Shown here in pieces: positions 34,677 through 47,289 of a DNA stretch of 64,000 nt. The notes under the pieces are model-generated. The model made no database searches, had not been told where the DNA came from, and was given only the letters and a program-made list of their open reading frames with translations. Within the stretch, counting starts at the first letter, position 1; the number at the start of each line of letters is the position of its first letter. Source of the stretch: Labia minor (taxonomy: Eukaryota; Arthropoda; Insecta; Dermaptera; Spongiphoridae); the NCBI GenBank assembly GCA_963082975.1, contig OY720349.1:64726501-64790500 (forward strand), in the 5' to 3' direction. Made by a program: the position numbers and the translations under genes.

Positions 34677-35579
34677 GTAAGTAGATAATATGTGTATGTC
34701 TTTTATTTTCTCATTTAATATCCCTTAAAAGAAAACAAAACACAAAAGCAAAGTCATGTAAATTAAATTTACTATATTATAATTTATTATTAATTAGACT
34801 GAGATTAGTTATTAATTTCTCAAACAAGAATTTATTTTAAATAATTTATGACGATATTTTATGAATAGCATTTAATTTTAAAGCCCAGGCGAAATTAAAT
34901 ATTAATAACTGGATATGTGTGTGGATGTGCATGTGTAAGTAGGGTTGGTGGGATTTAGGCGGGCGGAAGGGTGGGTGGGTGTATCTCCTTTGAATGATTA
35001 TACCCTCATACACCTCTATATGCAAATCCATTCCATTTTGTGGGCGAAAATGGCCACAATTTGAACCCGGCTAAACGAATAATTTTGTGGTCAGTGTTTG
35101 TCCGCACTTGGAATTTGAACTACACCCCCTCCACCTCCACCCTCTCGTCTCTTTCTATCCTATAAGCACCCTATTATTGTGCCTTTGTGGCCATTATGCC
35201 ACTATCAAAGATAATGAAGTTAAAACTCATCAAAATTATTGCATCATCCAATGTTTCCTATCTTTACGTTCAATGGGCTCCACGAGAGACTAGCAAATAA
35301 AATAAATAATAAAAATAGTAAAAAAAACAACAACAAATCTACATATAAAAGAGATTGCTCGAAATAAAAAGAAATAATAAAAACAGATAAATATAGATAG
35401 TTTATAAAATGAAAAATAGTTTCATAAATATATATATATATATATATATTTTAATGTAATTTCAATATTCATTGAAAATAAATAATTGTAATAAATAAAA
35501 TATTTTTTTAATTGAAAAAATTTCTATTCTTTTTCTAAAATAATTGTATTTTTTTATTTTTTAATAAAAAAAAAACCTT

Positions 35580-35846
35580 TGACTTTTGTCTGTCCTACGA
35601 AAGGACAACGCCTATCAAGTCGGTTATATAAATTTGGTGTCCTATATGATCAGTAAAACGGGTCTTATCAACCTTTACCTTGATTTTCTTGATGGGAGGC
35701 GCTATCAAGTAGCTTTCCCAATTTTGATCCCGGAGGCTGGGTTGGCTCCACCTGTAGACTCCGGCTAGAGAAATTCCCTTGCCATGCCCGGGACTTGACC
35801 CCGGGACCATGAGAATGTGAGGCAGCCTCTCACCCTGTGGCGCCTT
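35580..35846 (-). mobile_element. tRNA-derived SINE, about 265 bp
   Basis: The minus strand starts at about 35846 with a tRNA-like head, ggcgccacagggtgagaggc. It includes a perfect T-arm-like hairpin, ccggggtcaagtcccgg (35788-35804: 5-bp stem, 7-base loop with a B-box-like core). The body is G+C-richer than its surroundings. It ends near a small hairpin gtcctacgaaaggac (35592-35606) and runs into T/A homopolymers. No protein is encoded; open frames on both strands are by-products. Confidence 0.55.
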
Positions 35847-36879
35847 TTCTTATTTGATATAAAGTAAATAAATATTTCATTTTATTGACATATCATAAGA
35901 TTATTACTCTAGAATTAAATAAAAATCATTTGATAAAATGCTAAATTGATTAATCTGATGACGACGATTCCAATTTCACCAAATTCACAAAAATTATAAA
36001 TTAATGTGAAAGATGAAGAATGTGAATGAATGTTTAACTAAAACGGACTCAGATTCTGAAGATCAATATAAAAAATATAAATATGACAAGTATTATTAAA
36101 TTAAATTCATTACCAATAATAAAATTGAACTGACCTTTCTTATAAAATGTAAATCTCAATTTCTATTTGTTATTTATAATTGATTGATAGTATTGATTCT
36201 TAAATCAATTTAAAAAAAAAACTTCAACGTTTTGTATGAGGTATCTGATAAAAACTGATGGTTCTATTAAGAACAAATATGTTCAGGTCCGGTTTTTTTT
36301 TAAATGATTGATTTGAAAGGTGTTAATCAATGATTGGATGTTTATCCAGTAAAATTAAAAAGCAAGTTTAGGATGAGCACGAAAGGATATTGAAAAGGGT
36401 TTACCACTCCGGGATAACTTTAATTAATTTATTTTAATTCCTGAATTAAGCCATCAATATTTCTAACTTTTATTAACTGTCAAAAGTTTTTTCCCTATGC
36501 GTTTTTTTTTTTGTTTTCTTTTGGTTTTATCTAAGATTATATTATTAATTGAGTATAAACAATAAAAATCTAATATAATAGAAAAAAAAATTGCCAAAAC
36601 TTCTGAAAGAACTAGAAGTGCAATTTTTCTTAAAAACATTATTTTTTTTTAAGATTTAGTGTATTAATTGTGATAAACGGGATAGATGCTGTAATGTTAT
36701 CTTATTCAAAGGGTTCATCATAAAAATGTCAAAAACTTCTCCACTTTTAAAAAATATATAATTATTTAATTGTAAAGTAATAAAAAAATTGAAAATAATC
36801 ATTGGTTATTTAACGAAATCCGTCATTTTTTGAAGTTGTTTTCTTGATTATTTAGATAAACCCCCACACCTTTTAGCTA

Positions 36880-37330
36880 ATGATTGGTAAGATGGAGTTT
36901 GTGAGCTATGAGGTTAATGGAGGGGGAAGGAGGAGGAGGAGGAGGAGGGGGTTAGATGGAAAAGCCTGTACTTTGCGAATTGTCTGTTGACTTGTCCTCC
37001 TTTGTTTCTGGCTCTGGTGAATCACTGTTAAACATATGCAGAAACTCCAAGCCTTCAATTGGCTGGTGGTGGCGAATAACGCCTAAGACCTGATGTATTT
37101 ATTAAAGCCGAGAGCTACACTTTCGCTAATGCAAATATTGCTTGAGTTATTAGTCAGGCAGTGGCGCGGTGCAGTCAGTCAGTAATGGCGGCTGCCTCCT
37201 CCCTTCGCTACGACAGCCGTTCATTAATAAATGGAAAATTGTGTTATTGTAACAGCGGGTGGCTGCTAATGACTTGCAACTGCCTGCCACTTATTAAATT
37301 TACCGTTCGCCTTGCTCATTTGAGCAATTT
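36880..37330. other. G+C-richer intronic island, candidate conserved non-coding DNA
   Basis: This is the longest block of balanced base composition outside exons. It has no repeat signature and no convincing ORF. It contains a POU octamer atgcaaat (37129-37136), an E-box catatg (37033-37038) and homeodomain-like attaata cores. Enhancer function is a guess from composition alone. Confidence 0.3.
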
Positions 37331-38993
37331 TTTTTCACTAAAAAACAGACACATTGAAGAATTTCCGAAAAAAATCAGATTCCCGATATAATGATGAAGA
37401 TTAAATTAGAAGAATGATTTTTTTTTTTAAATAAAAAAAAAAATATATATATAATTATCCATCCATCCATCCATAAATATAAGATTATAATTCTTTCTTT
37501 GAGATTTTAATGATTTTTTTTTTTTTATTTTTTCGAATAACTTTTAAGAGTAATAAGAAATATTTATTTATTATTTGTTTATAGCGAAAAACCCAATTTT
37601 CAAGATTAATAAATGCCAAATACCGATGAGTCAGAAGGGCTTTAAAGCGGAAATACAGTGTTGTTATGATCGTCATATTCCAGACTACCCAAACCTCCTG
37701 TTTTGTGTGGGTTTCCATCCCCGGCCCATCCTCACTATACGCTCCGCTACTTTCTCAAATACATTTCAACTTTGGAACGGAAATTTGATTCCCTCCCTTA
37801 AAACTCCCCCATTCCCATCATTTCGTGACACATATCCAACCTTCTCTTCACCCTCAGCCCTTCTATCCTATACTAGCTACATTTTCAGTATGCCCTAGAA
37901 TATTTTTATGAAATTCAATTTCAATTGAACCATCCGACATGACTATATTCTTAAATTCTAAATGTATTTTAGTTTATTTTTCTTCTTTCTTCATTTGAAG
38001 AGAGGAAAAAAAGTTTGCATATAAAATATAGACGAATTGAAAAAGGATGATTTTAGGATTATATATATTCATATTTATATTTATTTACTTTCTATATGGA
38101 AATATTTATCCAAAGGATGACTAACCTAATATTTCAATCAAATTGGAAGATTGTCTTTTTCTTACTGTATATACACATTTTGTATGATGATCAAAGCAAT
38201 AGAGGCTTTCATGTTCAATAATGTGGTCGTCTTTTAAGGGATGTGAAGGGAGTTGGATATGTATAGAAATCAGGTTCTTTATCCAGGTGTCAAAATCAAT
38301 CTTTAAAATATCAATACTTATTAATTTCAATCACTCTCCTATATTCGCCATTATATAAGTTTACAAAAAATATATCTCCTAATCTGTTTTTAATTAAAAC
38401 TACTACTATTCACCCTAAATTATCTGATATTGTACATCTTTTTATTTCTAATTTTTCTAATTTTCTAATTAAAATTTAAATATAGAAATGAAATATTATA
38501 AATTAATATATATATTTAGAGTTTTTTTTTTTTGAGAATAGGCAGGTATATACAATGCATAAGAGTCATTAGATGTGACAATCATATTATAAAAACAGAA
38601 TATTAAAATTTGAACTTAACCGAACTTAAATGCTCAATACTGCAAAAGATTAATTTTATAACTATAATTATTAAAAACTATAATATTTTCTATTAAAAAT
38701 TAAGTTATTAAGATCCACAAATAAATATTAGAGAAGTTAAAATTTTATTAAATGTTTTAATATATTAGATTTATATATGAATAAGGCTCAGATTTCTTGA
38801 AATATTTGCACACATTTCTTTTTTTTTTAAACTTTCTTGGTTCTCAAAACTTCTTAACAAGCCGGTAAGAATTGTTTAGTATCAAATCTCACGAGAGAGG
38901 AGGAGAAAAGTTTTTTTTTTACTTCTCTCTTAATTTTATATTTTTATTTCTTTGAAAACATTGGTCAGCGGTTAGTGAGAGTGAACTTGAACC

Positions 38994-39014
38994 AAAAAAA
39001 AAAAAAAAAAAAAA
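38994..39014. repeat. Poly-A run (21 bases) and other simple repeats
   Basis: Longest A run seen. Other simple repeats: (TTA)n 2827-2848, (TAA)n 17409-17442, (CTT)n 27478-27508, (AGG)n 36927-36948, (ATCC)n 37457-37472, (TTATG)n 41873-41907, and T runs at 19336-19359, 19924-19946 and 21093-21110. Confidence 0.8.
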
Positions 39015-39671
39015 TCCAAAATGGTCTCACTCCCACTTTTGTCAAGAGGGAACGAGAGAGATCTTTTTCCAAAAGGACACAATTGTCACAAGATCTGTGA
39101 TATTATTACAAAAGTTTCTCTCGTAAAGGTACATTTCATAGTGATGACATTGAATCAAAACTTTTCTACCCCCAGAAGACTTTACGAGTTATATAGAAAG
39201 AGACAGGGATAAAAAAATAAAATAAAAATAAAATAAAATAAAAATCTTTCTCAAAGTCGTTCTTTTTATGGAAAAGACGCAAAATTCGAGTCTAAATGAA
39301 CTCATTTAAATACCTACTTCAATTAGAGGAAATTATCTCACCACTTGAAGGATTATTAGATTACGAATAAATCAGCCACATCAGAATATACAATAAAGTT
39401 TAAATATTTTCCATTGAAGCTCTCAGCTCGGCAAATTGAAATTATTTAATAAAAAATTGAATTTCATTAAATCTTACATGAAGAGGTATAACAAGAATTT
39501 ATGATTTTTTTTTATTATTAACTATTTTTATAAATAAAGTTAAATTTCAAATTATTACAATTTTATACCTTGGCTATATAGAACTTGGGAGGCTACTCTA
39601 CACTGACAATCACTTGAATATATATTATATATGTATGTGTATAATAAAATAGTTTAATTTCTGTTAATATT

Positions 39672-40082
39672 GTATTTATTAAAGCTTTTGTGGTTATTTT
39701 GATAATTATTAAGGGAATTTTTCTTAAAAGACCACATTATTTGTTTAAAATTATTTATTAAATTAAAATAATTGTACAACGTTTCAACTGCTTATTCTGC
39801 AGTCGTTTTCAAGTAACCGTACGCTTGCTCCGATTCAAGCCAATTCTTAATCTCAACATGAAGTCTGACGGCAAAGATTGGAGCCAAAAATTGGCGCCAA
39901 TATCACTGCCTATATAAGAGGTGACGTGTCCCAACATGCATCAGTCCGCTTGAATCGGAGCAAGCGTACGGTTACTTGAAAACGACTGCAGAATAAGCAG
40001 TTGAAACGTTGTACAATTATTTTAATTTAATAAATAATTTTATACAAATAATGTGGTCTTTTAAGAAAAATTCCCTTAATAA
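39672..40082. mobile_element. Non-autonomous Penelope-like element with inverted terminal units
   Basis: This is a 411-bp element flanked by 13-bp direct duplications ttctgttaatatt (39659-39671, 40083-40095). A short tail (gtatttattaaagcttttgt) precedes a left arm at 39704-39840. The right arm (39948-40084) is its inverted copy with one mismatch in 137 bp, the outermost two bases overlapping the duplication. The 107-bp loop has tatataag (39911-39918) and tcagt (39941-39945) spaced like a TATA box and arthropod initiator. Each arm carries a stem-loop followed by gaaacgttgt that recalls a hammerhead ribozyme. Inverted terminal units, a 5' tail and a long target duplication are Penelope-like features. 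There is no reverse transcriptase here. The arms' near identity suggests recent origin or ongoing conversion. Confidence 0.6.
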
Positions 40083-40699
40083 TTCTGTTAATATTCATTT
40101 TAATTTGAATGGTAACTTATTTTTGAAATATATATATATATATATATACTTATATATTCGCTAAATTGGTACTCCATAAAATATGTTTATTTTATAAACA
40201 ACTGCCTACAAGGGATCAAAGAAGAGAGTTTGATGTAATTTTTTTTTTTACAAAATTAAAAAGTCTCACAGTTTTATTAAGTCTAATATTGTTAGATGAG
40301 TCATCTATTCTCTGTAAGAGGATTTAGATAGATAAATAATATTTAATTATCTTTGGTGCCTTTTAGAAGGTTCAAGGGTTGAGTGGAAAGGGTCCCTCAC
40401 TTTAGACATTTATCTGTAGTTGGTAATTATTAACATAAACATAATTTAGGGAGTACCAATTTAACAAGAATATTTACTAAGAGTTAACATTTCAAGTAAA
40501 TCGATTAGTAGACATTACGATTTCACTTAAATATATAGTAATAAGGTAATAAGTAGTAATAATGAATTTTGTCATCTGGAATTGTTTTTTTTTTATTTCA
40601 TTTAAAGAAAAAATATAATATTCTTTTATTTAAAAAACAATTCTCTAAAATGATTTTTTTAAATAAGAATTCTTTGGTATTTTCCATAATAAATAATTA

Positions 40700-40985
40700 G
40701 TTTGATAAATGGTGAATGGATGATGGAGTTGGCGAGGGTAGTGAAAATGCTCATTTTGTCGAAGGCCGAGGTCATTGGCGGAAGGTCTGTGTCCCTTGGT
40801 GCCCTCGCCACGCCCGGTCCGTGTCATCTGCTCCCTATCCAAGTAGTCCAAGAACGCACCAGTGAAAAAAATAACATCTCGTCGAGGGAGAGAGATGATT
40901 CTGAATTAATCGCAAACCCTTCAGCAATATCCGGTTGTGTTGAATAGACACGCCCATCTCTCGGGTGACGTTTCGCAACCAGATT
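40700..40985. other. G+C-richer intronic island
   Basis: Open frames occur on both strands (40702-40947 and 40645-40851), but neither has protein-family features. Overlapping frames on both strands are expected where stops are scarce. It contains cacgcccg/cacgccc motifs. Candidate regulatory DNA only. Confidence 0.25.
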
Positions 40986-42037
40986 TTTTTCTTCTTTTTT
41001 TTTATTCATTTTATATTCACTCCAAATTCAATTCATTCAATATAAATGAAATTTTCTTTAGTTTTTTGTTTGTTTTGTTTTATAAATATAATTATTATTT
41101 TTATTATATTAATAATTTATAATAATTATAAAAATGCAGTTTTTGTGATTTGGTATGTATTTCAATATATCAGAGGAATCACTACATACCAATATAATAA
41201 AATATATTTACGTATATCTCACTATTTTGTGAAGATATGTATTTTGGAATTTAATTTTAACCAGAACTTAGGTCATTAATTTAAAAATTGTTTTATTAAT
41301 TAAAAATTGATTATATGAATCAATTTTAAAAAATTCTAGTTTCACTGTTAAGAACTTAATATAATAAACCTTAAAATTTTAATCATCAAAATTTTTATTG
41401 GAATATTTCAATAAAAATATTCTACCTTCAGTTTCATATTTTTCATTTTTATAATTTTGTTTTTTTTTTTGTTTTGTTTTCCAAGACTTCACTATTATAA
41501 TTATATTGGAGTATATGCCTGATAAGGAGAGAGAGAACGAGTTGTAATCAAGTTAGGGAAGGCTATAAGAAGGTCGGATGTGAATGGGAAGATGGCTTTG
41601 TCATTTGCAAATTGCCTGACCTCTTGGAATTAGCCCGCCACCTCTCCGGGTCATAAGGGCCAACCAATATGGACTCGACGACAAACTTGCAAAATCATCT
41701 GATCCTTTTACTCATCCCCCCACCTCCTTCTCCACCCCCCTCTATCTCACTATCTATCTAGGAGAGTTAATTAATAATAATAGAGTGTTCTCTAGAGTAA
41801 TCAAGATACTTGTTTAGAAACCCCGCTTACTAAGCTTATACATATAATATTGGAAAAAATATTATTTATTATCTAAATGTTATTATGTTATTATGTTATT
41901 ATGTTAGTTACCTACATATGTTGTAATGAAACCATAAACATTAAAATAGAACGCTTGAAATAAAAAAAGGGAATACTTAAGCAAATATAGAAAATTTTAA
42001 ATGCAGTATAAAGATAGTTTTTAATAATATAGATTAA

Positions 42038-42175
42038 TTAACACTTTTATGTCCGGTGACACCAACGTGATGTCACGTAAAAAACAAACAAACAAACGTT
42101 AGCTGCCGGTGACACCACGTTGGTGCCATATGCAAGACAAACGTTAATGGCCGGGGACAACGCATATAATTGCTA
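42038..42175 (+). mobile_element. piggyBac-like 5' end with sub-terminal repeats
   Basis: Starts at TTAA (42038) followed by cacttttatgtccggtgaca. Units beginning tgtccggtgacaccaacg (42050), ctgccggtgacaccacgt (42103) and tggccggggacaac (42148) follow at spacings of about 45-53 bp. TTAA plus sub-terminal repeats suggests a piggyBac-type end. The opposite end was not found. Confidence 0.35.
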
Positions 42176-43923
42176 TTAATAGATAAAAATCTAAAGCACC
42201 CAGCTGGTCTAAATTTCGACAGGATTCAGATGATAGTTGACTGCTGACAGGAGCAGAGTTGCCATTTCATTTAAGAGACGGGAAATTCAAAAAGCCACGG
42301 ACTTATTGACCTGCCCTCGTGTCTTAGTATATATATTTATAAATAATTTAACGAAATGAGTAAGTTTAAATTTTTAATTACAATTCGAATATTATTTTCT
42401 TTGAAATCATTTGTTAGTCGTTAGTATTATTGACATTCCTGATATATGGTATCTACCTAAAAAAAAAAATTCAAACATTTCTACATTCCCTTATTCTTTA
42501 TCATCTACACTCTAATATATTTATTGTAAAATTACAGAAATTTAATATAAAATTTATTAATAAATATTTAAATATATATTGAAAATATTTTATTAAAAAA
42601 AATATCAAATACTATATTAATTAAAGTTCAACTTTCTAGATTAATTTGATTTATAGTAGATTATTATTGATACCTTTGATATATTATATATATATATATA
42701 TTCTCTATTTAAACTTATACTTAAACAATTGTATTGAAATACAATCCATTTTAATTTAAAAGGAATTTAATTAAAAACTCTTTAAAAGAGAGGAGGGAGT
42801 GGTTGAGACAAGACATTAGTTGTTTTGGGGGGTAAAGGGAGAGTGAGGGTGGCTTAAAAAAGACAAAAGAATTGATGAAAGAACAAAACAAGTTAAATGA
42901 TCATACTTTTATTAAAGAATTGATTTAGGGCTGATATTGGAGAAGGCTAATGCGTGGGTTGATCAAATCAAGCTGGCAGATTTATTCACTCTTTAGTAAA
43001 TGTATATCCCTTAAGGGACTTATTTGGATAATATAAAAAAAAGAATGTTAATTAAAATCTAAAATGAAAAATAGATCATATAAAAAGTGATTTATTATTA
43101 TTATTAAAGATTTGAATTTTATTATTATATTTATTTTTTTATTCATTATAATATTATTTGTTTTTTAATACAACTTGGAACTTTGCCAGATCTTTTTCTT
43201 TATTTTATTTGCTCAATTTTTCTATTGGAGCTTGAACCATCGTAGCTCGTAGCACAAGACTATGCCATTTTGAGTTATTATTGAATATAAAAGCTTTTAT
43301 TTATAGTTTCTTTCTTTGTTAATGTTTTCACTATTACTTTTATACATATATTGTTATATAATGCATATTATTTATCTATAAGAATAAAGTAAATAATAAT
43401 ATAAGTGAAAGATTAAATGAAAATGTGTTTTTAAGTAAAAATTATCAAATTTTATCCATTATAGTAAGTATATTAAATAAATAAAATAATAATATATATA
43501 AATATAAATTTGTTGGATTTCCAAATGATTTACAATGACTTTAATAAATTTATTTTTTAAATATTTATTTCATCTCATATCAATTTGTTCTGTGAACAAT
43601 TGTGATTTTATTATAAACTTAGTAATTAATTATTTATATTAATATTTTAAATATATGTTTTATATGTTTACAGACAAGTAAAATTAATTAAGAAAAATGA
43701 ACTATTTTCCTAAAGTTTATTATAATATTTATAGTATATTAAATATATTTATTTTATATTATATCATATTATCATACCTTTATGCAACTCATAAAATAGA
43801 ATGACTGGCTTGTATGAAGTTTATTTATAGGGTAAACCAATTGGTAAACTACTGATAAGCGAACTAAACTAAAAACGCTGTGGGCTTACAACATTTATAT
43901 AAATACTTTATACATATTATACA

Positions 43924-43953
<30 letters not shown>

Positions 43954-43958
<5 letters not shown>

Positions 43959-44480
43959 GAACCTCAATAACTCAAAACTCGGTAACTAAAAAAACCTGTA
44001 AAACTTCCAAAAATAATATGTTTCCTTCCCATCAGAGCCCGAAACCTGAATGACTTAAAATACGCAACCTCGATAACTTAAATAAGTAATCTCTGTATTG
44101 GCCCTCAGAAGCTGAAATCTTGAAGAAACAAGAATCAGGAGAAAGTCTTCAATGTAAAAGACGAAAAATTGCCGAATTCCCTAATTTAGAACAATGTTTG
44201 TTTACCTGGTTCAAACAGTGTCGAAACAAAAACATCCGTGTTAGTGGACCTATATTGAAAGAAAAAGCTGAAGATTTGGTTAATTTGCTGAAAATCAAAA
44301 ATTTTAAAGCCAGCAATGACTGGTTAGAGAATTTTAAGAAACGACATGATGTAGCCTTTAAAAAAATGTTATTAACCTATCCGCCCATCCCTAACATAGA
44401 TCCTTGATAACTTAAAACCTCTATAACTTAAAATATTTTGTGTTTCCCTTGGACTTTAACTTTAAATCGAGGTTCTACTG
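43954..44480 (+). mobile_element. Internally deleted Tigger/pogo-type element
   Basis: The left end agtagaacctcaataact and, from the right, cagtagaacctcgattta form inverted repeats, and TA lies outside both. Between are repeated sub-terminal motifs of type (g/c)ataactTAAAA (for example 44058, 44067, 44405, 44421) at both sides, as expected for transposase-binding sites. The single frame inside (44120-44405) encodes only the CENP-B-type DNA-binding domain. Length is 527 bp against more than 2 kb for full elements. Confidence 0.75.
44120..44407 (+). pseudogene. Tigger-type transposase remnant, CENP-B HTH domain
   Basis: The 95-residue frame from ATG at 44120 reads RRKIAEFPNLEQCLFTWFKQ, CRNKNIRVSGPILKEKAED and LKIKNFKASNDWLENFKKRH, then DVAFKK. 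This is the HTH_Tnp_Tc5 (CENP-B box binding) domain of Tigger/pogo transposases and of the host genes derived from them (JRK, TIGD, CENP-B). It lacks the preceding psq-type HTH and all of the DDE catalytic domain. After VAFKKM the sequence runs into the 3' terminus and stops. The conserved part has no break. It could be a bystander DNA-binding peptide, but nothing in the sequence shows domestication. Confidence 0.8.
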
Positions 44481-44492
44481 TATATGTAACGA

Positions 44493-44630
44493 TATTAAAT
44501 TGTTAAAGCTTTGGGGATTGTTTTTATTTATAATTTGATTTATAATTTTGTAAATAAATCCACATATTGATATTTTATTATAAATTTATTCAAAAACACA
44601 AAAAATACATTTTGTATTTACAAAATTCCC
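44493..44630. mobile_element. Reduced member of the Penelope-like family
   Basis: Begins attaaattgttaaagctttg, as at 47290, and continues ttttgtaaataaatccacat. It ends gtatttacaaaattccctta, an inverted counterpart of the left part. The ribozyme-like core and promoter loop are missing. It abuts the Tigger derivative ending at 44480. Confidence 0.55.
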
Positions 44631-47289
44631 TTATATATATAACAAAATTAAAATAATATAGAAATTAATTGCATATAGATCATGATTGGATCAGTTGAAG
44701 CAATGTAATTGCAGGTATCATTAACGCTTGACTTGAATAGTAAAATATTATTTATTAAATAATAGTAGATAGTAACTGAAATCCTTTTAAAAAATTCTGA
44801 TGTTATAATTATATAATATTAAATACGTATATCAAATTTTAAACATTTTTCGTTTTCTAATTTTATCAGATCAATTATTTTTTTCTTCTAATTAATAATA
44901 CAGGTAATATTTATGTACTATATATATTTTCACTTCTCACGAGCTGTTTAGATTTTTTGGGTTACCTTAATTATTAGTATTATAAAAATTTCTCGCTTGG
45001 CTAAACACAAAAGTATGATCTATTGCTACTTTAAAAAGAGATCGCCTACAATTTATTCCTATCAAGAAGGGCGACGCTCGAATAGAAATGGAAAGGTGGG
45101 GTGGTGAGATGGAGAACAAGGGCGTTTAGATCTAGACTGGGAGAGAAGCAATTTGCATATGGCTTACTATAATCTAATTGAGAACAAGGTGTTGGCAAAG
45201 TATTAAACACCAAAGTTGAAAGAAAAGAAAATAAATCAACAAAAATCTTGCCTTGTTAAAGTATGTATAAGTATATACATATATTTATGAGCTAGAATTA
45301 ATTTCTTATTCTCTCAAGATAATAATAATAAATATAATAATTTTAATTAAAAAAAAGGATGTTTAAAAAAAAAGAAATATCATGAATTAGCTCTAGTTAT
45401 TGTTTTAGTTTTATTTATTTATTTTTTTAATTTATTGAACATTCTATATGTTTTTCTATTTTTACTCTGCGTGCAGAAAGATTTCGTGAGCCTCTTCTAA
45501 AAAGACACCCCACCCCTTCATCGCTACTAACACATAGTCCGTTTTATTAAAAAAAAATATAAACACACACACACTACTCTTATATTAACTCAAGAGATGT
45601 ACAATTAACTTCTGAATAATGCAACAGGCATAATGATACAAAGTGTAATTGGAAAAATTGTTGTAAAATAATTACCACTCAATGAGAAATCATAATTCTG
45701 GTATATATACATGTATTTTAATACCATTTGTAAATAATAATAGAAAAAAAATTTGATTGCACAAGAAATTATCATATACTCTCACGCAGTTGTTCCTTAT
45801 ATGCTTTTTTTAAATAAATTTAAAGAATTTTATCCAAACATATAACTTTTTTTTAAATATTATTGTACTTTTTTATTTGTTTTTATGTATATGTTTAAAT
45901 AAAATTATAAATTTTATGAATGACATTAATTTTATTTATTTTCTTTGTAGTCAATAAAAAATCAACAAATTAATTATTTAAATAATTATTTTGGAAAAAT
46001 AATAAATATTCTCTCTCTATATTTTTTTTTAATCACTCCTAATAAACGCAACCAGTAAAACATGCTAACTACTAAAACATATTCTGTTCACAAGGAAAAA
46101 ATCTTTTTACTATTTCTTATTATTAAATAAATACATAATCCAAATTTAATTTAATTTTATAAATAGAAAAATTATTTACTTATCATTTAAAACATCTTTC
46201 ATTATTTTTTTTTATATTTTACATAAATCAACTTAAACATTGAATGTTTTCAAAGCACTTTACAATTTTTTTTTTTTTTAATGTTTTTATTTTATATTTC
46301 TTTTCATATTATTATTTAATTTATATTTTAGATACTATTAATATTCGTTTTTCAATTATTACTTTCAACTTTGTTTTATTTTTATTTATTTATCAAAGGA
46401 TAAATTTAACTTGAATAACTGTCATCTTTCTCACTAATATAATTTTGATACAGTAATCGATATTCATTTAAATTTAAATGAATACTTTATTATTTATTCA
46501 TTTTGGACTTTAATTATCTCAATCTAAATAAAAATAACAAAAAAAAAAGTGACAAAAAATTTATATCTAGTTCTAAATGGTCTTGGGATTAAGAATAAAA
46601 ATGATCATTATGTATTTATATAGGTTTTAAAGCCAGAAAAGTTTTTGTTTATATTATGTACATTATAACTATTCCTATTGTGTTAATGTAAAAGAAAACC
46701 ATTGTAAAATAAAAACTTTGTCCATTAAACAAATATAACATTTCCAATTCTTTTTTGTTTTTTTTTTTAGTTTTTTTTTTAATTTTATTTTACTTTTTTT
46801 TTATTATAAATCGATAAAGATTTATTTAATTTTTATTAGAAATTATACTTATAAGGTTTTTTCTTTCAATTTAATATTAAAAAAAACTATTTTTCTTTCT
46901 CTTTATATTTATTATTAAATTAATATTCATTATTTTAATATTAGAATACTCTCTCTTTTATTTTGAACTTCCTATATTTTTTATGCTACTTTTAAGAATT
47001 TTCAATTTTAAAATAGTAATAATTTCATTTATTTAAATATTTTGTCATTTTCATTTTCTATTATCCTTAACATCTATTTTTTTCTTATTTGATTCAACAT
47101 TTTTATTTTGATTATTGTTTTTAGTGATGATAATAAACGTTAACTCATATACGCATATCTCCATATTTTAAATGATTTTTCTAAAAAAAAAAAAGTGAAA
47201 AATTGTTAGAATTCTAGAATTGTTTTGTAACTTATTACCTCCAATTTTAATGTTTGCTATTATGCTATATGAAAATAAAAATCACATTA

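Noticed and set aside
37161-37391. 76-codon frame beginning MARCSQSVMAAASS in a G+C-rich island, with TCAGT initiator-like repeats just before the second ATG
   Set aside because: No domain, no splice signals and low-complexity ending. Open length is explained by the local base composition.
40645-41009. Overlapping frames on both strands at 40645-41009
   Set aside because: Open frames on both strands in the same G+C-richer island, none with recognisable protein features.
37129-45158. POU octamers (ATGCAAAT or ATTTGCAT) at 16062, 31051, 35020, 37129 and 45151, several in G+C-richer islands
   Set aside because: With about 76% A+T the chance expectation over both strands of 64 kb is about five or six, so the number seen is not an excess.
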